A DNA stretch of 64,000 nucleotides, taken from contig CM043969.1 in NCBI GenBank assembly GCA_014529385.2, forward strand, positions 37,011,922 to 37,075,921. Direction: 5' to 3'. The notes under the pieces are model-generated. The model was not told the origin of the DNA. It ran no database searches and saw nothing but the letters and a program-made list of their open reading frames with translations. Made by a program: the position numbers and the translations under genes. This stretch comes from Adiantum capillus-veneris. Taxonomy: Eukaryota > Streptophyta > Polypodiopsida > Polypodiales > Pteridaceae. This document shows positions 33,120 to 44,354 of this stretch, piece after piece (positions within the stretch are counted from its first letter, which is position 1; each line of letters begins with the position of its first letter).

Positions 33120-34595
33120 ATGAAGGAGCAATGCCGAGAGGAGCTCCATGAAGAATCATCTCAAAGTGAGAGGGAGGAAGGCTGGACCGATAGCACTTCA
33201 GAAGGAGAAAGTAGCGGCAGCATTACTGAAGAGGAGTCTTCCATCGAAGTCATGGGGGTAAGGTTTAAGCCAAACAACCAAGAGACCTCTTGCCCAGGTT
33301 TGGAAGAGGTAGGTTCCCAAGAAAACCAAAAAGTGGAAGATGGAAGAATGCTAGAAGGTATGTTATCTACAACACTTACAAAGGATGAAAGAGAGGAGCT
33401 CAAAGGTGCGTTAAGGAAATTTCCTAGGCTTTTTGCTAAAGACTACACCGATGTGCGTGGAGTAGATGCTGTTCAACACAAAATTGAATTGAAGCCAGAG
33501 GCCACACCTAAGGCTCAGAAGCTACGAAGGATAGGAGTTATCAAGGAGCAAGCTTTACTCAAGGAGGTAAGAAAGATTCTAGCAGCAAGTTTCATTTATC
33601 CATTGGAGAATTCAGAGTGGGTCTCTCCCGTTGTTGTCACTCCTAAGAAAAATGGCAAGTGGAGGGTGTGTGTGGATTACCGTCCACTCAATGAGGCAAC
33701 AAAAAGAGATCACTTTCCCCTCCCATTTCAAGCTGGTCATGAGAAGTACACTGTGTGTGATGGCTACTCGGGTCACTTTCAAATAGGTATCGCATTGGAA
33801 GATCAGTTGAAAACAACCTTCATCACTCCTTGGGGTTGTTATGCTTTTAGAGTCATGCCACTTGGACTGACAAATGCTCCTGCAACTTTCCAACGCTTCA
33901 TGAACATGGTGTTTCAAGCATTCTTTGGAAAGTCAATTAGGGTGTTCATTGATGATTTCTGCATTTATAGCTCAAAATCATTGCATCTACAAAGGGTAGA
34001 AGAAGGTTTAAAGAAGCTCTATGACATGGGAGGTCAACTCAACCCTTACAAATGTCACATAGGTGAGGATGAAGTGATCTTGCTTGGTCACAAGGTTTCC
34101 TATAAAGGCATTGAGGTGGATCCTTCAAAGGCAAAGGCTCTTATTGAGCTCCCATCACCCAAGAATCTCAAAGAGGTAATCTCATTCATTCAAAAGGTAA
34201 AGTATATGTCACGCTTTATTCACTTAGCTTCGGAGTTGCTTCATCCTTTGCAAAAGTTGACACAACAAGTAGAATTTACATGGTCTGATGAGCTTGAAGA
34301 GCACTTTTGTAACATTAAAGTCATTTTGTCAGAGCTACCAACACTCATGCGTCCTTGTTGGGAGTACGCATTCTTTGTTAGCTCTAGTGTTGGGAAAGAA
34401 ACAATTGGAGCGGTTTTGCTACAACAAGATCCCCATAGTACCCGGATGCGACCCATCTACTTTGCTAGTAGGGTCATGAATGCTTTGGAGAGAGGCTACA
34501 CGGAGGCAGAACTCATGATGCTTTCTCTCATGTTTGCGGTGAGAAAGTTTAGATCCTACTTGCTACCAAAACCTTTTGTAATTCTCACTGCATAA
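33120..34595 (+). pseudogene. Gypsy A reverse transcriptase and first RNase H
   Basis: Acidic linker, then RT: ENSEWVSPVVVTPKKNGKWR, CVDYRPLNEATKRD, DGYSGHFQI, MPLGLTNAPATFQRFMN and catalytic FIDD at 33945-33956. Compared with the usual block, about ten residues between FPLPF and AGHEKY are missing, an in-frame deletion. RNase H follows (GAVLLQQ, YFASRVMNALERGYTEAE). TAA at 34593-34595 ends the segment inside RNase H. Confidence 0.9.
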
Positions 34596-34598
34596 AAT

Positions 34599-36026
34599 TT
34601 GTTTCCTTGGGTGTCATCTCAAATGAATCGTAGCACTAGGATCTCAAAGTGGATTATGGAATTGCAAGAGTTCCAATACTCTTTCAAGGTAGAAGATAGT
34701 GTGCGTGCACAATTGGCAGGGATCCTTACTTATAGGGTACATGAGAAGGAGATTAAGGTGCCTGAAGTAAAGACCCTATCATTGCCACCACCTAAAAGTA
34801 TTCCTAATGCTTTTACCTTGTTCTTTGATGGAGCTTTTCGACGAGCCACAAGAAAAGCAGGGGGAGGGCTAGTATTGCTCAACCCAAGTGGGGAGGTGGT
34901 CATGCAAGAGAAGGTCAATCTACCAGGTTCAACTAGCAACAATGAAGCAGAATATGACACACTACTTCATGGTTTAAAGATATGCATTGGCCAAGATATA
35001 CAACGTCTCATGGTAAAAGGGGATGCACTTCTCATTGTGAAGCAAATTTTAGGCATTTGGGCATGGAAGAATGAAAGCCTAAGGACAAAAGTTCATGCCA
35101 TTCGTAGATTTTTTAATCAATTTGAAGAAGTACAACTATATCATATTCCTAGGAAACAGAATGAAGATGCCGATTTACTTGCACAACAAGCAGTTACATG
35201 TGTTGAGAAAAAAGTGCAGGTCATCATGGTGGCAGCAACTGTCAAGCAACCGAGATACCAGGGATTGGAGTCATTGACTCCCATTATTAGCTACATTTTG
35301 GAGGGTGAGTTTCCACAAGACTTCACGAAGGCTCAGAAGAGGAGACTCATGAAGAAGGCAAGCACATATCTCTTCCTAGAAGGATCCCTCTACCAAAGAG
35401 GTAAGGATCAAGTGTGCAGAAGAGTACCAACTATTGAGGAAATTCTAGCCATTCTAAAAGGTTTGCATGAGGAAGCGTGTGGTGGTCATTTTGCACAAGA
35501 ACTCACTGCAAAAAAGATTTTGCTTGCCGGATATGTTTGGCCAAGCTTGCACATTGATGTTCAACATTGGTGTAAAAGCTGTCACAATTGTCAGATTAAT
35601 GAAAACAAGCGTCTGTTACATGGTCCACGTCAGTTAGTCCTTGCAAATGGTCCATTTGAAAAATGGGGCATTGATGCTATGGGTCCATTGCCTAGGACTA
35701 AAAATGGGAAATCGTATATCTTGGTGGCCATAGACTACATGACGAGATGGGTAGAAGCACAAAGTGTGGCAAAGGTAAATGAGAGGACAGTGAGCAAATT
35801 TTTCTACACTCACATTTGCTGTAGATTTGGCACACCTTTGGAGATTGTTTTTGATAATGGTCCAGGGTTTAGAAAGGGCTTGCTCACAGAGGTCTGTGAA
35901 GAACTTCACATTCTACATCGTCATAGTACACCCTACTATCCCCAATCCAATGGTCTGGTAGAAAAAGCTAATGGTGTCATTGCAGGCATCATTAGAAAGA
36001 TGGTGAGAAACAAGACAAAGTTGTGA
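34599..36026 (+). pseudogene. Gypsy A second (archaeal-type) RNase H and integrase
   Basis: Same frame as the RT segment. FFDGAFRRATRKAGGG, NNEAEYDTLLHGL and VKGDALLIVKQ define an additional RNase H. Then comes the integrase zinc region (GGHFAQ...WCKSCHNCQ) and the catalytic core with GIDAMGPLP, FDNGPGF and NGLVEKANG as D, D and E blocks. TGA at 36024-36026 interrupts at a place where related integrases have Trp. Confidence 0.9.
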
Positions 36027-36047
36027 GATGACTTCTTTGATGGTGCC

Positions 36048-36689
36048 TTGTGGGCGTATCGAACCACATATAGCGAAGCCACGGAGTTTACACCATTTCA
36101 CTTGGTCTATGGTCAAGAGGCTTTACAACCAATTGAGCTCAACATCCCAACAATATGTCTTCATGGCAAAGCAGCACAAGATGATCAAGAAGCATGGATG
36201 GATCGACTTCTTACCTTAGCTGAGCTTGAGTGGAAAAGAGAAGTAGCATACGAGTGCTACAAAAGGAAAGCTACGCAGGCGAAGGAGAAGCTTGACAAGA
36301 AACTAAAGGACAAAGGCATCAATGAAGGAGATCTTGTGCTAAGGTATGACAATCGACTCGACAATCGTTTTGATGCCAAATTTGAAACTAGATGGCAAGG
36401 GCCATACATAGTTAAGAAGGCTTTCAATTCAAGTTACTATCAACTTATGGACTTGAATGGGAAACATCACTCCAGGAAGGTAAACGGGTATCGCTTGAAG
36501 CCTTATTTGAGTCACCTTCTACCAAAGGATCTACCAAAGATCTGTCAAAAGGCAGCTATCTCATGTAGGTATTGTTCCGTGAAGCATGAGTGTAACTCAA
36601 ACCAAAATTCTGAGGGGCCAAACAATGAAGACCTCGTCAAAGACTCTGAAGCACTCTCTTTGGAAAAGATGCTCTATGATGGTACATGA
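36048..36689 (+). pseudogene. Gypsy A integrase C-terminal part
   Basis: The frame continues after the stop with ALWAYRTTYSEATEFTPFHL (residues spanning the stop-to-GQEAL block), VYGQEAL and a C-terminal SH3-like stretch (GDLVLRYDNR, RWQGPYIVKKAF, YYQLMDLNGKH). It ends at TGA 36687-36689, about 30 bp before the 3' LTR. Confidence 0.87.
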
Positions 36690-36702
36690 ATATACCATAA
36701 TC

Positions 36703-36713
36703 TTGGGGGAGGG
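36703..36713 (+). other. Polypurine tract of gypsy A
   Basis: TTGGGGGAGGG just before the 3' LTR, in the expected position. Confidence 0.75.
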
Positions 36714-36717
36714 CTAA

Positions 36718-39301
36718 TGATAACCGTTTTTTGGCTTTCCATAATTGCCATAGTAAGCTACCTCACCCTATCAAATCACTCAAACATTTTGGTTATCCCT
36801 ACCATTGCACTATACATAAGCGTGTGTGAGTTAGGGGACTTTTCCCATATCTTCTTAAAAACCCTTAATTAGCTAGTCATTGGGCTAGTTGAGCCAAAAA
36901 AATATAAGTATATTAAGGCCCATTTGTGTGTAAATATTTCATTGTATATAGGGCCTAAATAAAAGGATTTTTCATAATTATTTTGGTATTTATTTAAATA
37001 TTTCTACCTATGGTGTGTTATTTATGCTATGTACATTGACTCACCATTACCATATTTTTTCTTACCATTTTGCATACTCTTTATTCCATATAAAAATAAT
37101 TTCATGCAAGCTTCTCTTATTTTTCGTGTAACTCCATCCCAACAAAAATCCAAAAAAACTAGTTTTATTTATGTGTATATTTTTTCACTATTGTGATTTT
37201 TCCTTCCTACATCTATTCTCTTTTACTCTCATAAATTAGAACACCAAAAATATTCATCTTTTTATGGTAGACTTATAAAGAGAGAGATTTATTTTGACCC
37301 CTTTATATTTTTTCCACCTATATTATTTATATTTGACATGTATATATATTTTTAGACCCCTCAATATTTGATTTTCTTAGTTGTATTATTCACTTATATC
37401 ATGATCTCAACAATATCTTCAATTATAGACCTACCAAATAAGGTCAAGGGTATGTAGCATGCATGCATGCACCATGGGGAGCTTACTCTTGGAGGTATTC
37501 AAAAGAATCATCCAAAGAAGGACCTCACAAGGACCTTGTGCAGTGGAAAAAACAGTCGGTTTTGCTGAATTTTTAAAGATCACATGCTCCTCGAATTTGA
37601 AAAGGTGATACAAACAAAAGTTGTAGCTCGTGAGCTTAACTTTCACCTCAAATTTTTTCATATTTTTTTGAGCTACGAGCTGTGAGATATGATTTTATTG
37701 GTGGACCCCAATTTGCCCATGCTATGCAGCCACACTCCCTCTTCCACTTTATCATTTTCCTCTTTCACACACACTCCTCCCTCTCCTTCCCACTCCCAAA
37801 CCTGCAACTCCCATGTCCTAATTCACCCTCTTCACCATTGCCACATCTCTCACACCTCCATAGACTTCATCCTCCATTTCTACACCCTATGTGTCCGCCT
37901 TTCTCTCTACATATATGTCCATATTACCATACACTCTTCACCTTTGTAAAGAACTTCAAAAAATCAGCAAAACTCCCAGGATAACCTCTGCAAATGAAGG
38001 CTTTTATCATGAATTTTCTAAGGTTTGAAATAACATAGCTTCATCGACACGCATTGCTTCGCCATGCTAACTGCTTCTTCCTCCGGTGATATAAAGAGGT
38101 GAATGTCAACTTCTCCAAAGCTTCAACCTCTCTTTACAAACTCATCCCTTCTCTAACTTTTCTCATCATATATCTCACCATTTGGTGAATGATTTTGTAA
38201 ATATTTTTTAGTGATAATTACTAACTACTAACCACTAACCTTATTGTAAAATGCACCCTCTACTAGAGTAGGCACTCCCAAATTATTCACTCAATCCTCT
38301 CTCCTATCATCCTCAATAATTCTCTTCCCTTGAGCCCACATCAATGTGACTCAAAGGACAAGAGAGACCCACCCTCATAAAAAAAATTTAAAAATATGCA
38401 TAATCTTTTATTCCTTCAAATAAACTTGATTAGGCCTAATCCTAATCGGGGCTTCTAAAACCTATAAATAGAGCCCTTCTCTCCCTTGTAAATTATCCCA
38501 TGATCACACTACACCACGCCATTCTCAACACATAACACACCACTCTTCAAGCCTAGTTGTGTAGAGTGTGTGCATTGTGAGTGCTCTATTCCATCACTAC
38601 ACATAGGTGCATGGAGAAGCTTGAAGTTAGTTATGCCATCTAGAGGAGTGGAGTGATACTATACTCTGCAATCACACTTGTAGCCTACTCTTGTCCATAA
38701 ATAAGATTCATAGTTTTGGGTGCAATTGTATGCTGCAACTACGACTCTTCTCTCCAAATCGACTTGATAAGTTGGCTCATCAGGTGGTTGAAGGTATATT
38801 TTCCTTGAAGTTTGTTGTGCCATTTCATGCTTGGTGGTTTGAGGGTTTGTTGAATTGTTTGCCAAAACTTTCAATTGTAAGAGGGTGCTCGGTGAGAGGG
38901 CTCCCGTGACCCTAAGACAATTTGTGTATTGGCAACAAGGTCAAGTTTTGTGTTGTCTCTCTATTTCTCATCAAGCTTTGTGTGCATCTAGTCTTTAAGG
39001 CTAAGAATGAGTTGCTCAAGTTGATTTGTGCGCTTTACCTCTCTCTGGCATGGTGAATGTTTGTGTTTGGTGTGTGTGGCTATCTTGCATTCCCCTCTCT
39101 TTGTGCGTTTGAGTACAAGGAGATATCACGTGCGTCCTAGTTCGCATCTACAACTAGGTGGTGCCCCTTTTCTTGTTTGGTTTCTGGCTGTGGGTTGTTG
39201 TTGTCTCTGATTGTGCTTGCCCGAGCCCCAATTGAGCAGCACGGGAGCCTCGAAGGGTGTTTAGAGGCCGCTCTTCTTGTTGCCCGCCCTGGACCGCCTC
39301 A
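36718..39301 (+). repeat. Gypsy A 3' LTR (2584 bp)
   Basis: It begins TGATAACCG and ends CCTCA, nearly identical to the 5' LTR. It is followed by intron-like sequence leading to the exon at 39341. Confidence 0.94.
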
Positions 39302-39340
39302 ACAGCAAGCCTGTCATATTTCGGGCTCTTTGATTTGCAG

Positions 39341-39667
39341 CACATTATGAGTACAAATGACCATCTCAGAAATCGACTGCAGGATGCTAAACAGCAGCTC
39401 AAGAATGCAGGTCAGGAGCTTGAAGCTGCGAGGGTTCTGAAATCAAGCCATGATATGGTCAGCCCTGTAGTACTTGTTATGAGACAAAAGCTTCATGATG
39501 CTGAGAATGAATTGCACTGTTTAGGCCTCATTGACAGTGTAGATGCGAAGAGAGAAATAGATCTCAAGGTAAAGATCGAGACACTGAAGGAGACACTAGA
39601 TGGTTTGGGGTTTCCTCTTAGTGAGGACACCCCCACTGCTATTGATATTGACATAACCTGTCTTCAT
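39341..39667 (+). CDS. Coiled-coil exon of the FCP1-like gene
   Basis: Acceptor TTTGATTTGCAG and donor CAT|GTAAGT bound exactly 109 codons. The sequence is heptad-like and charged (NDHLRNRLQDAKQQLKNAGQ, MRQKLHDAENELHCL, LKVKIETLKETLDGLGF), predicting a coiled coil. It lies only 40 bp after the gypsy A 3' LTR, so the element inserted in the preceding intron. Role probably dimerisation or scaffold; the parent gene is inferred from neighbouring exons. Confidence 0.6.
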
Positions 39668-39764
39668 GTAAGTGCTGATGGTTTTTGTGATTGAACCTTA
39701 TGTTTTGAATATGTGCACAACTATCCTTTGTACTTGCCATGCCTCTATGTTGATTGGTTTGTAG

Positions 39765-40095
39765 ATTATATGGAGGTGCAGGAAGCGAAAGTGCATGCCT
39801 GCGATAGCCAATTGCATCTGCTCATGCAGATAAGTAGGATGATACAAGGCTCCTTCATCCCCACTACCCTATGCAAGATAACTATGGACACTTTTACAAA
39901 GTGTATAGGAGGGGTACACGATGGGACAACAAGCAACATGTGTACTGGTTGCGGTCTACCACTAGAAGTACATGAAATCAGTGCAATGGTTAAAATGCTA
40001 TGTGAGCATACCTATCACCTAATGAGTTTTGTTGTTGCGTGCTCCCGGGATGCTCCCTGGGGACCAAATGTAGAGCTTCCACCTACCAGCACATG
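39765..40095 (+). CDS. Cys/His-containing exon of the FCP1-like gene
   Basis: After an acceptor TTTGTAG the frame reads EVQEAKVHACDSQLHLLMQ and then CTGCGLPLEVHEISAMVKML followed by CEHTYH, a C-x2-C...C-x-H spacing suggestive of a small zinc-binding fold. It ends at TGA 40094-40096. The splice phase does not match the previous exon cleanly, so either the boundary differs or the gene is damaged. Confidence 0.4.
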
Positions 40096-40204
40096 ATATC
40101 AGTTGAATGGTGTGGCAAGGTCACAAGGCAAGGACCTCCAATCACATAGAGTTCTGGTAAGATAATGTTAAGGAACAGTTATCCAGCCCTGATTCCTACA
40201 TTAG

Positions 40205-40559
40205 CCCTGTGTATGCTAGTTAGCTTAGTGGGTATGGTGTCTAGCATATTGTGTATGGTAGTCGTCAAACCTAGTTATGCTAGTTAGCATAGAAGGTATG
40301 CTAGTTAGCTTAGTGGGTATGGTGTCCAGCATATTGTGTATGGTAGTTGTCAAACCTAGTTATGCTAGTTAGTATACTATGAGATATAGCTAGCATACAT
40401 TGTCATGGTGATAAGAATACTGTGTATGCTAGTTAGCATAGATAGTTATCCTAGCTAACATATTGTGAATACTACTTGGCATTTTTTGTATGCTAGTTAG
40501 CATATTGTGTATGCTAATAAGCATACCTTCTATGCTAGTTAACAAACTATGCATGCTAA
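40205..40559. repeat. Palindromic-word array, segment 1
   Basis: Repeats of TATGCTAGTTAGCATA-like words at short intervals, plus a directly repeated block (GGTATGGTGTCTAGCATATTG and its near copy with CCAGC). The solo LTR at 40560 interrupts the array. Confidence 0.92.
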
Positions 40560-42273
40560 TGAGAGCCGTTTTTCGGCTCTCATAAAATAATTTTAAGAAG
40601 CCACTTCACCCCACAAAAACACCCTAGTACAATGACTAGGCTCGCTTTTTCATTGTAAATAGTGTGCGTGTGTTTAGGGTTTTTATCACATTTTTTAATT
40701 AAATCGTTAAGCGAGTCATTGGGCTAGGAGACAAAAAAATAAATTTATAATATTACGGTCCTCTTTATATGTAAATATTTTCTATCAAATAAAGGACCTA
40801 AGTATAAAGGGTTTTTTTTTAAATTTTTTGTATTTATATAAATATATATTCCTAGGTGTGCGTTATCAGGCCTAAGTATGCTAGCTTCCATCGCGTGTCA
40901 TTTCTTATACATATTTTTACTATCATTCTATCCCTTAAGCTAAACTCACACAAGCCTTGAAAAACCTTTATGTGACTTCATTGTAAAAATTCACCAATAA
41001 CCTTATCGGCTCCGTCATATTTTTTCCATCCCTCCCAGTTAAATATTCACAAGTACATAGATTTTATCTTCAAATAAATTCCATGAATTACTCAAAAGAG
41101 AGAATAACTGAGGGTCCCTTCCCTCATGATTTTCCTCCTTTTATTTTATATATTTTTTGCCACCATGCATCCCATGTGTCCATTTTTCATGACTAGCTAG
41201 CCTATCTTCTTACCCCACAAGTATATATTATATTTGATACTTATCCTATACCATACATGTGTGAAAGCTCCTTGGCAATATTAGGTCATGGTTGATGTAT
41301 GGGGGGCTCAGACTACAAAAGAAAAAGAATCAAATAGTGGCCCACTTCAAGCTTTATTAGGTGCTGCAAGGCATAAATCTTTGATTTCTTCAAATAAACT
41401 TGATTAGGTCTAATCCTAATCGGGGCTTCTAAAACCTATAAATAAAGCCCTTCTCTCCCTTGTAAATTATCACATGATCACACCACACCACACCATTCTC
41501 AACATATAACACACCACTCTTCAAGCTTAGTTGTGTAGAGTGTGTGCATTGTGAATGCTCTATTCCATTACTACACATAGGTGCATGGAGAAGCTTGAAG
41601 TTAGTTATGCTATCTAGAGGAGTGGAGTGATACCATACTCTACATCACACTTGTAGCCTACTCTTGTCCATAAATAAGATTTATAGTTTTGGGTGCAATT
41701 GTATGCTGCAACTACGACTCTTCTCTCCAACTTGACAGGATAAGTTGGCTTATCAGGTGGTTGAAGGTATATTGTCCTTGAAGTGTGTTGTGCTATTTCA
41801 TGCTTGTTGGTTTGAGGGCTTGTTGAATTGTTTTCCTAAAAAGTCAATTGTAAGAGGGTGCTCGATGAGAGGGCTCCCGTGACCCTAAGACAATTTGTGT
41901 ATTGGTAACAAGGTCAAGTTTTGTGTTGTCTCTCTATTTCTCACAAGCTTTGTGTGCATCTAGTCTTTAAGGCTAAGACTGAGTTGCTCAAGTTGATTTG
42001 TGCTCTTTACCTCTCTCTGGCGTAGTGAATGTTTGTGTTTGGTGTGTGTGGCTATCTTGCATTCCCCTCTCTTTGTGCGTTTGAGTACAAGGAGATATCA
42101 CGTGCGTCCTAGTTCACATCTACAACTAGGTGGTGCCCCTTTTCTTGTTTGGTTTCTGGCTGTGGGTTGTTGTTGTCTCTGATTGTGCTTGCCCCAGCTC
42201 GAATTGAGCAGCACGGGAGCCTCGAAGGGTGTTTAGAGGCCGCTCTTCTTGTTGCCCGCCCCGGACCGCCTCA
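40560..42273 (+). mobile_element. Solo LTR of the gypsy A family, internally shortened
   Basis: It starts TGAGAGCCG and ends CCTCA, and its right 900 bp are very similar to the gypsy A LTR, including TATAAATA at 41437. It is 1714 bp against about 2590 bp, so a large internal part is missing or replaced. Flanking CTAA on both sides (40556-40559, 42274-42277) fits a four-base target duplication inside a palindromic word. The first 23 bases are a perfect hairpin (TGAGAGCCG-T5-CGGCTCTCA). Confidence 0.9.
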
Positions 42274-43530
42274 CTAACTAGCATAGGAGTTTCCCAGCTA
42301 GACACAAAGTATACTAATCAGCATGTTAAATAAGCCAATTAGTGCACAATGTGCTAACTAGCAAACCAGGTATGCTAATTATCATACCCTTTATGTTAGT
42401 TAGCACATACAGTGTGCTAAGTAACATACAGGGTATGCTAATTAGCATATTTAATATGTTAACTAGCATACTTTTTGTGCTAATTATAACACTGTGTGAT
42501 GGTTAGCATGCAAGTATGATAATTAGGAAAAAGGTATGCTAATTAGCATGCATAAGCATACCTTTTCTTATAGTTATCATACTTGCATGCTAGCCATCAT
42601 ACACAATGTTCTAATTAGCATAAAAAGTATGCTAATTAGCATACCTTGTTAGCTAGTTCGCACACATGACTAAGTCATGTGTGCTAACTAGCTAACAAGG
42701 TATGCTAATTAGCATATTATATAGCTAGTTAGCACACATGACTTAGTCATGTGTGCTAACTAGCTATATAATATGCTAATTAGCATACCTTGTTAGCTAG
42801 TTAGCACACATGACTTAGTCATGTGTGCGAACTAGCTAACAACGTATGCTAATTAGCATACTTTCTATGCTAATTAGAACATTGTGTATGATGGCTAGCA
42901 TGCAAGTATGATAACTATAAAAAAAGGTATGATAATTAGCATACTCAGTATGCTAGCTAGCATTTGGTGCATGCTAACAGGCATTCAAAGTTTAGTTAGC
43001 ATACCTTCTTTTCTAGCTATCATAATGTGTGTGCTTGTTAGCATACCTCTATGCTAGTTAGCATACATTTTGAGCTAGCTAGCATAATTTGTATGCTAGT
43101 TAGCATACCTCTTTGCTAGTTATTGTAATGTGTATTTTAGTTAGCATGCACAATATGCTAACTAGAAAAAATGGTATGCTAATTACCAGAGAAGTTATGT
43201 TATAACGTATCCTTTAGTTAGAATACCATCTATGCTAGCATAAATTGTATGCTAATTAGCATACAATTGTGTATGCTAATTAGCATACCATTTATGCTAA
43301 TTAGCATAGCATGTATGCTAATTAGCACACCATCAATAATAAGCATACCATTAACATACACACAATTTTGCCTATTAACATTTTATATATGCTAATTCGC
43401 ATACATTCTCTGCTAGTTAGCATACACACTATATTCACGCTTCCTTGTTATCATATTTTGCATGCTAGTTAGCATATTGATCATGGTGGTTAGCACACTT
43501 TGTATGCTAGTTAGCATAGACAAATATGAA
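42274..43530. repeat. Palindromic-word array, segment 2
   Basis: Dense repeats of TATGCTAATTAGCATA and one- or two-base variants, separated by spacers of about 5 to 40 bp. It includes the 375-bp palindrome. It fills the interval between the solo LTR and the acidic exon at 43641. Confidence 0.95.
42557..42931. repeat. 375-bp palindrome with nearly identical arms
   Basis: Centre at 42744 (ATGACTTAGTCAT). The 187-bp left arm from CATACC matches the reverse complement of the right arm ending GGTATG with only about three mismatches. The arms are themselves built of smaller palindromes (CACACATGACT/AGTCATGTGTG; TATGCTAATTAGCATA). It can form a long cruciform or an RNA hairpin. Confidence 0.95.
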
Positions 43531-43640
43531 TGTCTACAGGATATGGATGCCTACCATACATGGAATGCTACTTGTCACACTATACATACAAGCAATCATA
43601 ATGGTATCGATGAAAATTAATGGGTGAATGGAATACACAG

Positions 43641-44002
43641 GTATCAATGATGCAGGATGTGAACCTGACAAGACACTTGTCAATGAAAGGAAAGAAGAGA
43701 AGCTCTGTTATGATGAATCTGATGAGCTCGATAGACAACATGAAAGGGCAGATGTAATGCCACAGCATGCGACAGCACACGAGGCTGTTGTAGATGGTAA
43801 AGAAATAGATGATGATGATGATGATGATGATTTTATCATGATTACTCATCACAAACCCAAGCCCCCTACAAATGATCAAACAAGCGGCTTAGAGGAAACA
43901 ATTAGGAGTGTGCAAGAGGAAGGTAGGAGTGCTCAAGAGGAAGGTTTCAGGACTGATAGTGGGCTGACTGCACAAGACGCCGGTGATGACAGCCCCCTAT
44001 AG
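43641..44002 (+). CDS. Acidic exon with Asp-rich run
   Basis: Acceptor-like ATACACAG precedes 43641, and an in-frame ATG at 43628 lies just upstream of it. The frame encodes an acidic segment with a GAT-repeat Asp run (43810-43832), FIMITHHKPKPP and two related QEEG blocks, ending in TAG at 44000-44002. Open codons continue in the same frame beyond the TAG (KVKLKRKVTWNRFW), so the stop may be a late mutation. It lies between palindromic array 2 and the FCP1-like exon. Confidence 0.45.
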
Positions 44003-44354
44003 GGTTTTGTAAACAAAGTGAAATTAAAGAGAAAAGTGACCTGGAACAGATTCTGGAAGAACCTAGGGGGACGAGAAATGTGCTGCCCCTCCGATCACCC
44101 TAGATGACATAAACAAACGCAGCAAAGGTGAAAAGAAAGCCATTCACTCACGTGCTTGCAAGAAATTATGATGAATGTGTTCCCTATTGTGTCCAAGTTA
44201 TGTAGTGTTAGCAAGCTCCACACCTTGTGGCATGTATCTCTCTAGATATTTATAATGGAAATACTCTTTTCAATATTATTTTACTGTACAACAATTCAGT
44301 AGTTTTTTCTTGTCCTTTATGATGTCTTTATTTGATACCATTTTTGTGTCACAG

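Larger units (their letters stand above)
28223..39301 (+). mobile_element. Gypsy element A: Ty3/gypsy (Tat-like) retrotransposon, 11.1 kb
   Basis: Two LTRs of about 2.59 kb enclose a gag-pol region in one frame. Order: 5' LTR, two small ORFs, gag with zinc knuckle, protease, RT, RNase H, a second archaeal-type RNase H, integrase, purine tract, 3' LTR. A second RNase H before the integrase is a mark of the plant Tat lineage. Five in-frame stops break the polyprotein and no frameshift was seen. LTRs differ at roughly 1% of sites by eye, a young to moderate age. The flanks CACAAAG and ACAGC show no convincing target duplication. Confidence 0.93.

Noticed and set aside
28211-39310. Target-site duplication for gypsy A
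   Set aside because: The bases before TGATAG (ACAAAG) and after CCTCA (ACAGC) do not match convincingly; not claimed.
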